From contig CM060064.1 in assembly GCA_030533445.1 (NCBI GenBank), positions 2,811,416-2,875,415 on the forward strand: a stretch of 64,000 nucleotides of DNA, given 5' to 3'. Both the position numbers and the translations under genes were made by a program. This DNA comes from Cyprinodon diabolis (taxonomy: Eukaryota; Chordata; Actinopteri; Cyprinodontiformes; Cyprinodontidae). A model generated the notes under the pieces. It saw nothing but the letters and a program-made list of their open reading frames with translations, did not search any database and had not been told where the DNA came from. This document shows, in pieces, positions 1 through 14,471 of the stretch; position 1 is the first letter of the stretch; every line of letters starts with the position of its first letter.

Positions 1-1397
1 CACTGAAAGGGTGAAGTCAGAGTAACAAAATGTGTCGGGTTAATGGAGAGGATTTGCTGGGAGTTGCAGGGACGTGTGCTGCCATTCGGCTGCCATTTGA
101 CTGGGAAGGGCCATTTTGAAAGGATGCTAATGTAGTTTCTATTTATATGAATTAAAGCATTTAAAAACAAATTTATTAACTCAAAAAGCAAAAGTCAATC
201 TTCATGGACTTTTTCCCACTACTGTACATCATGATAAAGCATTAAAAAGTAGGAAATAAAAAATAACAAATTTGAAATGTGAAAATTTTTTCAGGCACAA
301 ATTAACAACGGAACTCCTGCTTTTGCTGATGGGTTGTATGGTTTCGTAGCCTTGTTCTGATATCAACATTGTATGAAGATTGCCTCCTTTTTTCTCCATA
401 AATGCCACACAGAGTCAGTAATACTGAACATATGGGGATCTACACCCCAAATATATTTCTTAATTTGATTTCAAGCCTTTTTAACATTAAATGAAAAACA
501 TTTTTCATTATAGGCTCCATAAAAAACCTGGACATGTGAAGAAGCCTGCTTCTAAAGGTTGCAGTGGTTAAAATCCCTGTAAGGGAGCATTGATCAGAGT
601 CAGCCTGCTCTGTAGTAATCGCTTGTGACATGAGGGACCTGCAGTACTCCTGCAGTGATGTGTATAGATTACATTTTGGCTTGAACAGAGCTCTCCAGTT
701 AAGTGTTTGTATTTAGAGTAAATAAAACTTGGCTCCTGGGTTGCCTCTGACTGACACTGAGCCAGCAGAACCAGGCCATAGGGCTAACCCAAACAAAACA
801 CTTCAATCTGTAAGCGCTGCTCTCCATGACTCCCCAAGGACCCCATTGATCCACCGGCCAATCAGGGAACATTGATCACAGATTCCGCCCCCCTTTTACC
901 GGGTACTGAGACTTCCTTCTGGTACATTCATTTGTTCCCTGTCAGATGTACAGTATTCCCCACGAGGGCTGTTGCTGCGCAGGCTCATAATTTTGGAACC
1001 TTTTCTTTTCATGGAGCTTGGTTTAGGAAACACTGCTGTGGAGGAATCCCTTTGAAACAGACTCCTCAAGGAAACATGCTTATTCCTCCAGTTTATGCCC
1101 TCCTTGTTTCACTGTTAATTCTTAATTCAATTAAATTCAGTTCATTTATTTAGTACCAATTCACAACACATTATTTCAAATTATTTTACAGACAACAAGA
1201 TCATATGGTCGTAAATCAGACAGTTTTCAAGATGATGTAAAGTTAAATTTGAACTTTACATAGAGTCTTGTGAATTTTTATTTTTAAAGATACTAAAAAT
1301 AGCGACTAGAAAAAGAGCTTTTCTACGAGTGGACAATGACATTCATGGTATAAACATGAAGTCCCATCCCTCTCACTACACTAACACTGGAGAGGAT
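1..1397. other. Intronic DNA, nothing recognised
   Basis: AT-rich non-coding sequence upstream of the first receptor exon. No supported ORF, RNA gene or bounded transposon was seen. A short tract at 1125-1180 resembles the tail of the family A repeat found elsewhere in the window. Confidence 0.5.
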
Positions 1398-1655
1398 TGA
1401 TTTCAATTCAATTACGTTTATTTCTATAGCGCTAAACTAAATGGAAAATAGAAGCAGTGATCTACAAATACTTTCTATGTTAGAAAGGCTCATGGTAAAC
1501 TAGCTCTACAGGCTGCTCCATCTGGTAAATAAACATTTAATCAGATCATCTCTTAGCCAGTGTTCATGTTAACAGGAGGAGGAGAGAACATCCAGTTAGT
1601 TACAATAAAACCTGAGCCCACGGCTATAGGAGAGAAACAGGACTAAACACTGACA
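1398..1655 (-). repeat. Divergent family A dispersed repeat
   Basis: The end at about 1398-1435 (TTCAATTCAATTACGTTTAT then a TATAGCGC motif) matches the tails of five better copies in this window. The stretch near 1590-1650 (ACATCCAGTTAGT, then GAGAAACAGGACT) matches their bodies. The middle is diverged. It is an old copy in minus orientation. Confidence 0.45.
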
Positions 1656-2905
1656 TTCATTTCTGTTGTTCTCTTCTTATCATCACGTGTTTTTTGAAAC
1701 AATTGCTATCCAAAAGGAATATTATAATGTTGAAAAATTGTCAGTTAATATTTGGATGCTAAACAAACATAATAAACTGCCCATTTGAACTGTTTACTTC
1801 TCTCAAAATGAGATATGTCATTTTTACCAAAATCGTTGGATAATAGTGCATCATCCATCCTTCTGTCCAAAAAACATCTGTCGGGTTAACCTGCTGCAGG
1901 TTTTACTGCATGTATGCATGGTTTTAAAAAAAAGCTCTGCTTTCATGATGCAACAGTAACAGGCAGAGTGCAGGTTATCTGCACTCTGCCTGTTACTGTT
2001 GCTTTCTTGAACCATCTGAGATCTTCCTCAACAGAAGAAAGACTGGGAGGAGTAGCAGTGATTCAAATTAACAAATTTGGCCATCAGATATCTTATATGG
2101 AGTTGCATACATTCGGTTTATAGGACTATTAAAATTATGTTATTTTATTACAATGATTTTTAGTCCATTTTTATTCTGATTTCAGGTCATTTTTCATTAA
2201 ACATTTATTTATGTGCGTGGTATTTTACACTTTTATTTAATTCTAAATGTTTTTAATAAATAAAATTTAGTTTTTCATCCAAGTTGTTTGTTTGTGCAGT
2301 AGTTGCTCTTGCACCACTGATCATGTGTTGCACATTGCTGTTGCAAATAACCCTTTTACTGTCAATTCATAGCATACTACTTTACTTTTATTATTTGCTG
2401 CAAGGAGTTTATTTTAGGTGTGTGAATGTTCTTCATCTGGATAACGATTGCAGAAATGCTCCCTTTTTTTCCTTCCTCCCTTTTTTTACTTCCTTTTTCT
2501 TCATCGGTCCATAAACATCTAAGTTTGATGAACTGGCTGCAGGTTTGCGACGTGCACACATGGCTTCTGTGTTTCTGCATTGCTCTTTGGTGCAAAACAC
2601 ATTGGGACGTCCCTCTGATGGACGGTTGACCCGTCCAGGTTTTATTCCGTCTCTTCCCCACTCACCACTGGAGAATGGTACATAGAAACATAATCATGGG
2701 TGGCGTTAAGACAATAGATGGGTGTTTATTTAAACATTATGTTAACAATGTGGGAATGAATGGACAGAAAAAAGATCTAACAATTAAAAATGAGTGTTTT
2801 ATATTTTACAGAGCTTGTTTTGAGTAATTTCCTTTCAGTGATACCAAAGACTTTAAGTTAATGTCGTTTTCTGCGTCCCTAATATTACCTCCTTTTCTTT
2901 CACAG
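1656..2905. other. Intronic DNA before the first exon
   Basis: No gene is seen here apart from the hairpin at 1950-2002. A weak trace of a SINE-like tail (GACGGTTGACCCGTCCAGG) occurs near 2620-2640. The last 25 bases form the polypyrimidine tract and CACAG acceptor of the exon at 2906. Confidence 0.5.
1950..2002. repeat. Perfect 24-bp inverted repeat, 5-nt loop
   Basis: Bases 1950-1973 (GCAACAGTAACAGGCAGAGT then GCAG) are the exact reverse complement of 1979-2002, with the loop GTTAT between. Outside the stem, ATGGTTTTAA on the left and TTGAACCAT on the right are partly complementary, so an older and longer inverted repeat is possible. The perfect stem is short for a microRNA precursor, and no function is claimed. 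Confidence 0.85.
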
Positions 2906-3073
2906 GGGGGATATTTGAGTCCGTCGAAAGTGGGCCTTCTGGTGCTGAGGAGCTAGCCTTCAAATTTGCTTTAAACACAATCAACAGGAATAGAACCTTA
3001 CTGCCAAACACTACCCTTACCTACGACATCCAAAGGATAAACATCTACGACAGCTTTGAAGCCTCCAGGAAAG
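2906..3073 (+). CDS. grik2: Kainate receptor GluK2 exon, N-terminal domain (168 bp)
   Basis: Exon of an ionotropic kainate glutamate receptor, a ligand-gated cation channel of neuronal membranes. It encodes the start of the extracellular amino-terminal domain, which controls subunit assembly. It follows the acceptor TTTCTTTCACAG, completes a split Gly codon and reads [20 protein letters not shown] and onward to DSFEASRK. It ends with one base of an Ala codon before the donor GTATGT. Two N-glycosylation sequons, NRT and NTT, are present. ESGPxGAEELAF and [16 protein letters not shown] match GRIK2 better than GRIK1, whose equivalent starts ETVENEP. The length equals the known vertebrate exon as I recall it. 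The signal-peptide exon lies outside the window. A teleost duplicate of grik2 is the main alternative identity. Confidence 0.9.
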
Positions 3074-4653
3074 GTATGTTTGGGGTTTATTAAAAGGCCA
3101 AAGGAAGCTACTTTTGCATGAGGAAAAAAACGGGGAGAACAAAAAGTTACATGTTGAATAACAAGCAAAGTGGAATTGGAAAATAGAAGGGGAATGATCA
3201 GTCGTGCAAACTCTCCCAGATATTGCAGTGTATCAAACACACCATTCCCCCATTAGCCCCTGTGATGGCACATTGCTAAAATAAAAGCAAGTAACTTCAA
3301 TCACAACTATTTTTGCTACACAAACCAGTACCAACGTAGCACAGTTGATTGACACCAAATGTATTTATTTTTGCAAATTTGAGCAGCGCCATGGGAGTGT
3401 TTGATCTCTGATGTCCCCTGGAGAAGCACAAATTAAATATTTGCTGCACAAACATGGCCGAGATGACAGACAGCAATTTCGTCTGATTTCATAAAAGTGG
3501 GGGGGGGCTGGCTGACCTTTTGACTTTTAACCTTCCATTAATATCTTCAATGCCAAAGCAGCACAAATGACCAGCTTTGCTGCAGAAACAGAGTCGAGTT
3601 AATGACACCCATTTTGTCTGATTTAAAGTAGGTGGGGGGGGGGGGGGGGGGTTCTGCTCTGTTCTTTAGCTTTAAGCTAGAGAGTTACTTGGCTTTATTT
3701 ACTTTATTAGTTGTAAAAATAGTTTTAACAGGTTTTAAAGTGAGAAAGTCCACCTCCAAACATCCTCTGTTCATCAGTTCAGAAGAATTATAATCCCACT
3801 AAAATCTGCAGTTCTTGTTGGGAGCTCCAGACGTCCAGCAAACCGCCGGGAGGCAGCGCTGGAAATCCCTGCTGAAAGCTCTCTGCTGCGGCCAGCCTTT
3901 GGGGGATTTCCTGCTGTCGTTCGTAGCGGCCGGAAGTGAAAAGAAAGGGTTTTTAAGGTTTGTGGTAAAAACTGCAAGTACCAGGATATGCGATCCAATA
4001 TTTTTTGGTGGCAGGTTTTAACATTTCTAGTTAATTTGGGTATTTATAAACTCTTTCGCCATAGTTAATAAACAAATGTTTTAGTGCAGCAGTAATGATC
4101 AGAGATCGCTCTCTGTTCCTTCAGTCAATCCATTATCACAGGTTTTTTTTCAAACCTTTAGAGTTTAACCCCTTGATATTTTTTCATTTTTTATATGCAG
4201 AATGTCTGCAGAAGCGATGACAGCCTGCAGGTAGTGTCTGTCACCCCCAAAAAACTTTAGAATAAGCTTATCTGATTGTCTGACGCTCTGGTGTCCAGTG
4301 ACAAAAGTAAAAAATTTTGAACTCCAGTGTCAAAACGCTCAGAGGGTACGACACTTGGATACGCTGCTACCTCTTGACGCCGCCCCCCATAGACTTTGCA
4401 TGTAAATCAGACAGTTTGATGCAGAAACCAAGCCCGGTGTGAACGCAGCTTAAGTGCCAAAAATATTAATAATCATTCATACAATAAACTCTCTTTTTGC
4501 CTATCTGTCAGTTTTTCCATGTTGAGAGATTGAAGATGAGAGAAAAATTGCCTTTACATTAATTAGTGATAAGCGATGAGCCGAGGCTGTCGAGCAGTTG
4601 ATGGGGCCTTTTTCAAGAAGCGCGTATCGAGGCTAATTTCATGTAGGGGAAGG
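3074..4653. other. Intron with G-runs, no gene
   Basis: Intronic sequence. It holds homopolymer G tracts at 3499-3507 and 3634-3651 (18 G), each next to similar text (GTCTGATTT with AGTGGGG or AGGTGGGG), which suggests a degraded local duplication. The stretch 4195-4452 ends in GTGTGAACGCAGCTTAAG and resembles a DNA-transposon end, but no partner end or target duplication was found. Confidence 0.45.
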
Positions 4654-4661
4654 GCTGAAAT

Positions 4662-5797
4662 TAGGGCTGGGCGATAATTCAATAACGTTATATATCGATC
4701 GATAGACGTGTGGCACAATAGAAAAAAAGAGGGTCGATAAAAGTTTGATAAAGAAACGCAGTTTTCCTTCCTTCTCATTGTAGCCTATCATGTAGGTTTA
4801 TGCTAGTCACTGCTTCCTCCCAACCAATCACAATCGCAGACCCAGGCACGCCGTCACCAAGCGCCGCCCTCTCAAACCACAACACAGAGCACATGCAGAT
4901 GTCGCAGCAAGGAGAGGAGGAGGAAATTGTTCCAAAGAAGGGTTTTTGTAGTTCGGCAGTCTGGCAGTATTTCGGTCATGGCAAGTCGGACAAAAAACAA
5001 ACCACAGTCATCTGTAAAATGTGTCGGGAACCAGTGAAAACCAAGTCTGATAACTCAACCAACTTTTTTTTTATCATCTCAGCCGCTCACACCCGCAGGA
5101 GTACGAGCTGTGTAGGCCTCTCCTCCGAGGAATCTTCAGGAATTTTGGGAAAATATTTATATATATATTCAGTTCTGGGCAGTTTCCCACGTAGTTCTAA
5201 CAATTGAGAGAAAAATGCTGAGGGGCCAGAAACTTCAAAGTAATAACTCAGGTTAAAGCAGGAAACTAAGCTGAACCATAACGAGGTGTCAGTAGCACCT
5301 CTAGAAGAATAGGGGTGAGAAAAAACACCCCATAGAAATGCTAGGCTAAAGGGTGAGTTGATTTGGGTTTTTGTTCTTGTTGAGTGGAGTTTACATGGTA
5401 GCCTAGTCCTACAATCTTTTAATTACCACAAGCTGGTGGTGGACTATTCCCACCCAAATAGGGTATTCTATTTATTTATTTGTTATATTTATTTTGGTCA
5501 CTTTTCTGGTCACTTTAGTTTATTCTTTGTCAGTATTTAATAACATAACTCGGGTCTTTTAAGTTATTTTTCTTTAAAACAATTCTGTTATGGTTAAAAA
5601 AGTTGGTTAAATAAAGATTTAATTGGAAGTCTGTGTTTGTTTTCTTTACTAAAATTAAATCATTTAGCAATATCATAAAAAGTCCAGGCAGAGCTGCACA
5701 TAAAATATGGTTTTAAATCTTTTCAATAATTATCGATATCGATCAATATGCATTTTTTTTTTATCGATAAGCTTTTTTTCTATATCCCCCAGCCCTA
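4662..5797 (+). mobile_element. Non-autonomous hAT element with BED exon
   Basis: The ends are TAGGGCTGGGCGATA and TATCCCCCAGCCCTA, imperfect inverted repeats of a kind common in fish hAT elements. The element is flanked by a perfect 8-bp target duplication GCTGAAAT (4654-4661 and 5798-5805), diagnostic of hAT. Near both ends are ATCGATCGATAG and TATCGATATCGATC tracts. It keeps one exon encoding a BED zinc finger (4800 onward) but no catalytic transposase domain, so it would need a transposase supplied in trans. Confidence 0.85.
4800..5207 (+). pseudogene. hAT BED-finger exon, frameshifted
   Basis: This reading frame, from an ATG, contains SSAVWQYFGHG followed by CKMC, the first half of a BED-type C2H2 zinc finger, the DNA-binding head of hAT transposases. 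Shortly after CKMC a run of nine T (5064-5072) shifts the frame. The His residues that should complete the finger are found only in an alternative frame just downstream. The remaining residues of the open frame look unrelated. It is a remnant of the hAT element around it and is not a host gene. Confidence 0.7.
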
Positions 5798-6007
5798 GCT
5801 GAAATCGACAATGTCCGAAGCCTTGCTACCATATGCTTGCCATTGCCGTACCATGTGACCACATCGGGAACTTCGACAGGCATTGAAAGGGCCTCAGCAT
5901 TCAGTTGAAATGTGGGAGCTTGTAGGAGAGTTGCAGTCAGTTGGATAGAGTTTGGATAGATATTCTAAGAATAGATCAATTAAAAAAATAACCAGTCTAG
6001 TTGGTTA

Positions 6008-6312
6008 AAACAGCATGAAGTTTGCATGTTCTCCCCGAGCATGGGTGGGTTCTTCTCTGGGTACTCCAGCTTCCTCCCATAGTCCAAAAACATGACTGTT
6101 AGGTTAATTGGCTTCTCTAAACTCTCCTTAGGTATGAGTGCGTGTGTGAATGGTTGCTTGCCCTTTTTGTCTCTGTGTTGCCCTGCGATGGACTGGAGAC
6201 CTGTCCAGGGTCCCGCCTCTCATCCGTAGACAGCTGGAGATAGACACCAGAACCCCTGACCACCCCGTTTGGGATAAAGCATGACGGAAATGGATGGATA
6301 GATAAACAATAT
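6008..6312 (+). repeat. Family G SINE-like repeat
   Basis: Contains GCATGTTCTCCCCGAGCATG, CTGCGATGGACTGGAGACCT and GACAGCTGGAGATAGACACC, and ends in a GGATGGATAG microsatellite tail. Further copies are at 36972-37250 (+) and 48064-48372 (-). The GGATGG-type tail resembles that of the LINE ending at 24190, so mobilisation by that LINE is plausible but inferred. Confidence 0.65.
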
Positions 6313-6687
6313 AATGATGAGAAACTAACCAAGGCACTTTCAGTTGTACTATGACAATTCAGCTGTAATTCTTCTGAAAGTGATGGTGGCGTCTGCTGTA
6401 GGAGGTAACCTTTCTATCCAAGGGTTATTGGTTGGAGACTTGGACTTGGCTTTTGAAAGTTGCTATACTACTAAACCAGTATTTTGGACCAGAATAAAAG
6501 GCTGACCAAGTCTTTTATTCTGACCAAAGCCATAGTAGCATTATAATCACACTGCATGTTTGACATTTATTGTCCACTTGATGGCAAAAAACAGTAAATT
6601 AAACACCTTGACGGTTTGGCAGATGAGCAAACCAATCAGATGGAGCGCTTCAGTGCTTTATTAAGCTTCTTCTCACCGTTACTAAGA
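6313..6687. other. Intronic DNA, short inverted motif
   Basis: No gene seen. AGAATAAAAGGCTGACCAAG is followed by TCTTTTATTCTGACCAAAG, a short imperfect palindrome around 6490-6530. Confidence 0.4.
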
Positions 6688-7157
6688 TAAATGTTTCTCT
6701 TGTTGGAGATCGGCCTGTTTTCCAGTGTGGTCCTGTTTCTCTGGCCGTGGCTGGGTGGATGTGCTCTCTTCATCCTCTGGCATGGGAGCTGCCTTGGAGC
6801 TCGTCTGCCTGGCTGTGTGTTTCCTGGACGGGGCCGCCTTTTACTGTTGCTTTTTGTATCTCTACTTCTGTCTCCTTGAACCCCAGTCGGCCTCGGCAGA
6901 TGGCCGCTCACACTGAGCCTGGTTCTGCTGGAGGTTTCTTCCTGTTAAAGGGGAGTTTTTCCTCTCCACTGTCGCTACAAGCATGCTTAGTGTGAGGGAT
7001 TGTATTTGAGTCAATGAGTCAATGCAATCAACTGGTTTTCCTTAGATAGAAAACTTTGTATCAATTTGACTGTATGATCTGGTTGAGCTGTAAAGTGCCT
7101 TGAGATGACATATGTTGTGAATTTGGCGCTATATAAATAAACTGAATTGAATTGAAT
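6688..7157 (+). repeat. Family A dispersed repeat
   Basis: Body includes GATCGGCCTGTTTTCCAGTG, CTGGCTGTGTGTTTCCTGGA and GCCTGGTTCTGCTGGAGGTT. The 3' part has GGCGCTATATAAATAAACTG with a GAATT-repeat tail. Other copies are at 28992-29455, 29495-29870, 46269-46800 (-) and 52957-53395 (-). ORFs seen in it, on either strand, recur in every copy and are not genes. The terminal pentamer repeat suggests LINE-driven spread. Confidence 0.75.
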
Positions 7158-10639
<3,482 letters not shown>

Positions 10640-10818
10640 ATATTTTCAGTCATACTGATGGTGGTCAGAGGGCCGGGTGGCACCAGTGTATGGCAGCCTT
10701 GCTTCTGAGTCCCAGGGCAACTGTGGCTACAATGTAGCTCACCACCATTAGTGTGTGAGTGAATGGCTTAATGTAGTGTAAAGCGCTTTGGAAAGGTGCT
10801 TGAAAAAGACCTGTATAA
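10640..10818 (-). repeat. Family B dispersed repeat
   Basis: On the minus strand it reads AAAGCGCTTTACACTACATT, then GATGGTGG-type text and CTACATTGTAGCCACAGTTG. It matches 38650-38925 on the plus strand. Probably a SINE or LINE tail; the class was not determined. Confidence 0.6.
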
Positions 10819-11856
10819 GGTGACGTTCCAACTGCAGGCCTTGATGTTCAATTCAAAAATTTTGTGAAGTCAGATTTTTTTTTTTGCATTGATGTTCACA
10901 TTTCCAAATATATGTGACTTATATGTGATATCCTGTGTGAACTGCAGTCATAAAACGCAACTGTCCTGCATGCGCAGTAGAGGAACGCAATGACGTCACA
11001 AGCTAGCGTGCTCTGTTTTTACAGACGTAAACATGGATGGTAGTGCTGGAGGGCATCTAGCGATCTTTCCCAACCTTACAAATGCAATCTTTTCAAGACG
11101 GTTACAAATAAAGACTGCTCTCCACCAGAGCATATGAATAGAGCAGAGCGTCACGCAATTCCCGCTCCCTGCCCAGGAGGATTTTATTCATTCGCTCCGC
11201 TACTCAAAGTTGCGCAATATGCTCCGCTCAAAATTCACTTCACGCTCAACTTCATTTTCCTTGCGCTCCAGAGAAATCGCTCTACACTCGCTCAACCTTT
11301 CAGGTGAAGGCATTTTCCTTAATTTAATGATGTAAGGAATTTTTTTAGGTCTGAAAAGTAGGACATGTCCAGTAAAAAGATGACGTCTCATCAGTCTAGT
11401 TCATAATGCATGTATGTGATCCATTTTCAAAACAGATTCTTACCACAGCCAGAGCATGTGAGCGCATCGGAGCGAACTGCAGTGGAGCGAAATCCACACT
11501 CCGGCCTTGAATTGCAAACCATTCTGCGCTCCACCATATTTATTCCGCTCCGCTGCTCTGCTCACATGCTCTGCTCTCCACATTATCGTAAGCCATGGTT
11601 GTTGTTGTTCTTCCCGCTTCTGCGTAGCAAGATGCAGAATAGTGACATTTTGTGAGTATTAATGGTGTTCAGGTCAGATGAATGCGACCTGGCGGTTCAG
11701 ATACAGGTCATATTTGAAAAGATTAGATTCGTATTGGCTTCAGGACCACAGAGCCAAGTGGCCTGGGTTGCATTGGGAAAAATGGGATCTGTGTTGTTCA
11801 GACTGCCGTAAAAAGATCAGATCCAGGTCGCACTTCAGGCTGCTGTGTGAACGTAG
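10819..11856 (+). mobile_element. Harbinger-like MITE, copy 1, with inner hAT
   Basis: Begins GGTGACGTTCCAACTGCAGG and ends CAGGCTGCTGTGTGAACGTAG, imperfect inverted termini. It is flanked by TAA on both sides (10816-10818 and 11857-11859), consistent with the 3-bp TWA duplication of PIF/Harbinger elements. Copy 2 at 59219-59839 is in the opposite orientation and lacks the 448-bp insertion present here at 11126-11573. No transposase is encoded. Confidence 0.6.
11126..11573. mobile_element. Small hAT MITE inside Harbinger-like element
   Basis: Termini CAGAGCATATGAATAGAGCA and TGCTCTGCTCACATGCTCTG are inverted repeats. A perfect 8-bp duplication CTCTCCAC flanks it (11118-11125 and 11574-11581). 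The related element near 59550 reads straight across the equivalent site, giving a natural empty-site comparison. No coding capacity. Confidence 0.75.
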
Positions 11857-13759
11857 TAAAGTACAGGCCATTTAACATTGTTGGACTCAGCTGCAGCTCA
11901 AACTGTAAAATCAAATTCCAGGGTTTAAAGGTTCACAGCTCAAGATAATTGTTCTTACACTGTAGGGCCCGATGCTCTGATGCGATCTAACTGCTCACAC
12001 TATACTTCCAAATATCACACATCAAACTCATCAGCCGAAAGATGGTGCTGGTTGCACTCATCAATCTGGAAGAGGAAGAAGAAGAACTTCCTTGTTTGCG
12101 CATGCGCAGTGCTCGAGGCTCTAGTTAATTGGCTCCTAGCTCTGCTTCAACAGCAGGATTTACCCACGACCACCTTTTGACGGCCAACTGAATTTCAAAC
12201 ATGTTGGATTTTCTCCCGACCTTACGATTCCTGATGGGGAGGTCGTGAGAGGCTGGCTGCCCTTCGTTCCCCCCTGTATACTGCACAACACACGAAGCAC
12301 CACGACGCTTAAACTTATTGCACGACTGGAGAATGTATGCCCGACTTAACTCGGCTTTATAACCAAAACTCATGAAGAATCTATCAAGCATTGTCAAGAG
12401 AAAAAATATCATCAATAGTAAACATGTTTAGTTAATAACTATAAATAAAACATATGCTGGTGCTCGTTTTCCACCTTAGATTTGTTCCCATTTAGTGTCT
12501 TTATTAGAGAGTTTTATGTTGGAATTGTAAAACTGAAGCCCAGGGAGACTTTGATTACAGCTGATTAGCTTTTAAAGTAATACATTCAGACATGATGCTA
12601 GCAAAAAAATACAATTTCTATCATTTATTGTGTGATAACATTAAATAAAATACTTTTTTCTTTTTTATACAAACTTTTTGGGATTCGGATTTTAGCTGCT
12701 TTATTGCTACCAAGAACAGATCAATAGCTTCTTCTCATAAATTATAGCTGATTATTGATGCTAAGAAGGATGTTTCACAGATCTGGTTAACATTTTATGT
12801 TACTTAAGCCTTAAAAAATAGGCTATCATTAAAAAGACAATAAAGATTACAAGTTAAACCTAAAGCAAGATATTTCTTAGCGAATTGTACAAATCCTTTT
12901 TAGATAAAACATAAAAAAAAACAAAAAAACATGTTTTTCTTCATAAAAGTTTGCTTGTGATCATCAGGGCTCGGGGTTAGGGGAACAAATGCTGTTTGCT
13001 CCTTCAGGGAGGAATCGATCGCTGCTGATCCCACCACCCCCGTTAATAAAGTTGTAAAGTGGACATAGCTGGGGTTAATGATGCCTTGATTTTCTGTCTC
13101 ACCGATCGGAAATGAGATGCTGGCCTGACCAGACAATAGCTTTACCTTTTTATTGTCACTATTCACACAGGTTACCTAATGGTGAGGCAGATCCTACTGA
13201 GAAAGGCAACTAAACACAAAGAGAAATCACAGGTTTCTTGTGGGTTTCTATTTATCTTTGTACAGTTTCCTATAGTGCTGTGTCTCCAAGTTTTTCTATC
13301 CTAAATCAAGCACTGCTGCTTTTCAAGAATCGGATGCAAAAACTGGTAGGAAATAATTTATTCCTGCTTATTTTTTTACAAATCAGGGGGGGAAAAGAAG
13401 ATCAATTACTATAATGGTTCTTCTCAAATGGACCAACTCTGGAATACTGAGAAGGCTGCAGAATGGGTTATATATCACTCCCAATAAACATGTAACATTT
13501 ACAGAAAGACCTAAAATAGTATCGTTGTTGCTGCTTAATATACAGTATGCATTAAATCATGAGTGAAAAGTAGGTGCTGAGAAAATATAACATTGTGTAA
13601 GAAGGTGTTCAGGACACTTCACCCTAATTGTGTCCAAACCAAGGAGACACTTTGGACATGTCAGCTATGCCTGCCTTACATGGTGAGTAAAAAGCTGTGA
13701 AAAGGTATTTCCCCCTGATATATTGGTTCTTTTTTCTTATTTACATAAGAAATACGTAG
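11857..13759. other. Intronic DNA, nothing recognised
   Basis: No supported gene. The minus-strand reading frames at 12125-12415 and 12900-13166 show no known domain or repeat match within the window. Confidence 0.4.
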
Positions 13760-13767
13760 GCTATGTG

Positions 13768-14471
13768 TGTTGGGATCTGGAGCTGTACCACCTGTCTCCA
13801 GCAGAGTTCACTGTGGATCCTCCTGAGCTGAGCCTTCGACACACCTGAAACCCATCTCATCATCAGGAGGATCCTCCACCATATAAGCAGCCCTCAGACC
13901 TCGCATCAACGCCGCAGTGTTTATCCAGTTTGGTTAGCACCTGAGCCTCACTTCCTCTGTGAAATCTTTGTTGCCTCTAGTCTCCTAGCTGGAAACTAAT
14001 TACCTTTTGTCTCTGCCTACAGGAAACCTGTTTTGTCCTGTAAGGCTCTGGATGAGCTTAACCTGTCGAGCCTGCCCTCAGAGCCAAACCTGAAGAACCT
14101 TCTCTGGATTTCCCATGCTGCTCTGGACTAAGAGCTGGAAAACCAAGGTCTGTCCTATCGTTAGATGCAAGACGCTGAAGCTGAAACTGAACTCTGTTGA
14201 ATCAAACAGTCTCTGGAACCATCAGTGCCTCTCTCAAAGCCAAACCCGGATTCTTCAAGGTAGATCTCTGAAGATAACATTTCCACATTCACCAGCTACG
14301 TGGCTAACTGAACTGTCTCCCTTCCAGTTTCCTGTGAACCAGATCCCCAGAAGTGAACCAGTACTTGACTCTTTCATTTTACCATTGTTCAATAAACATT
14401 GTTAAACTTTTACTCCAGTTTCCGTCTCTGTGGTGTTCTGCATATTGGGCCTCTCTGAACCAATCATGACA
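13768..14471 (+). repeat. 5' LTR
   Basis: TG...CA long terminal repeat. It carries a TATA motif TATAAG (13882-13887), a predicted transcription start near 13911 and a polyadenylation signal AATAAA (14391-14396). The final six bases ATGACA contain the gag start codon. The 3' LTR has TACAAG in place of TATAAG. Confidence 0.93.
13882..13921 (+). promoter_or_regulatory. LTR promoter: TATA box and predicted start
   Basis: TATAAG at 13882-13887 lies 29 bases before GCCGCAGTGTT (13911-13921). That 11-mer is the exact reverse complement of the tract just after the LTR. TATA-to-start spacing of about 25-30 bases predicts transcription starting at or next to 13911, which would make the 11-mer the 5' end of the RNA. 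The start site is inferred and was not observed. Confidence 0.7.

Noticed and set aside
4195..4452. MITE ending GTGTGAACGCAGC
   Set aside because: Only one plausible end was seen, and neither an inverted partner nor a target duplication could be found.
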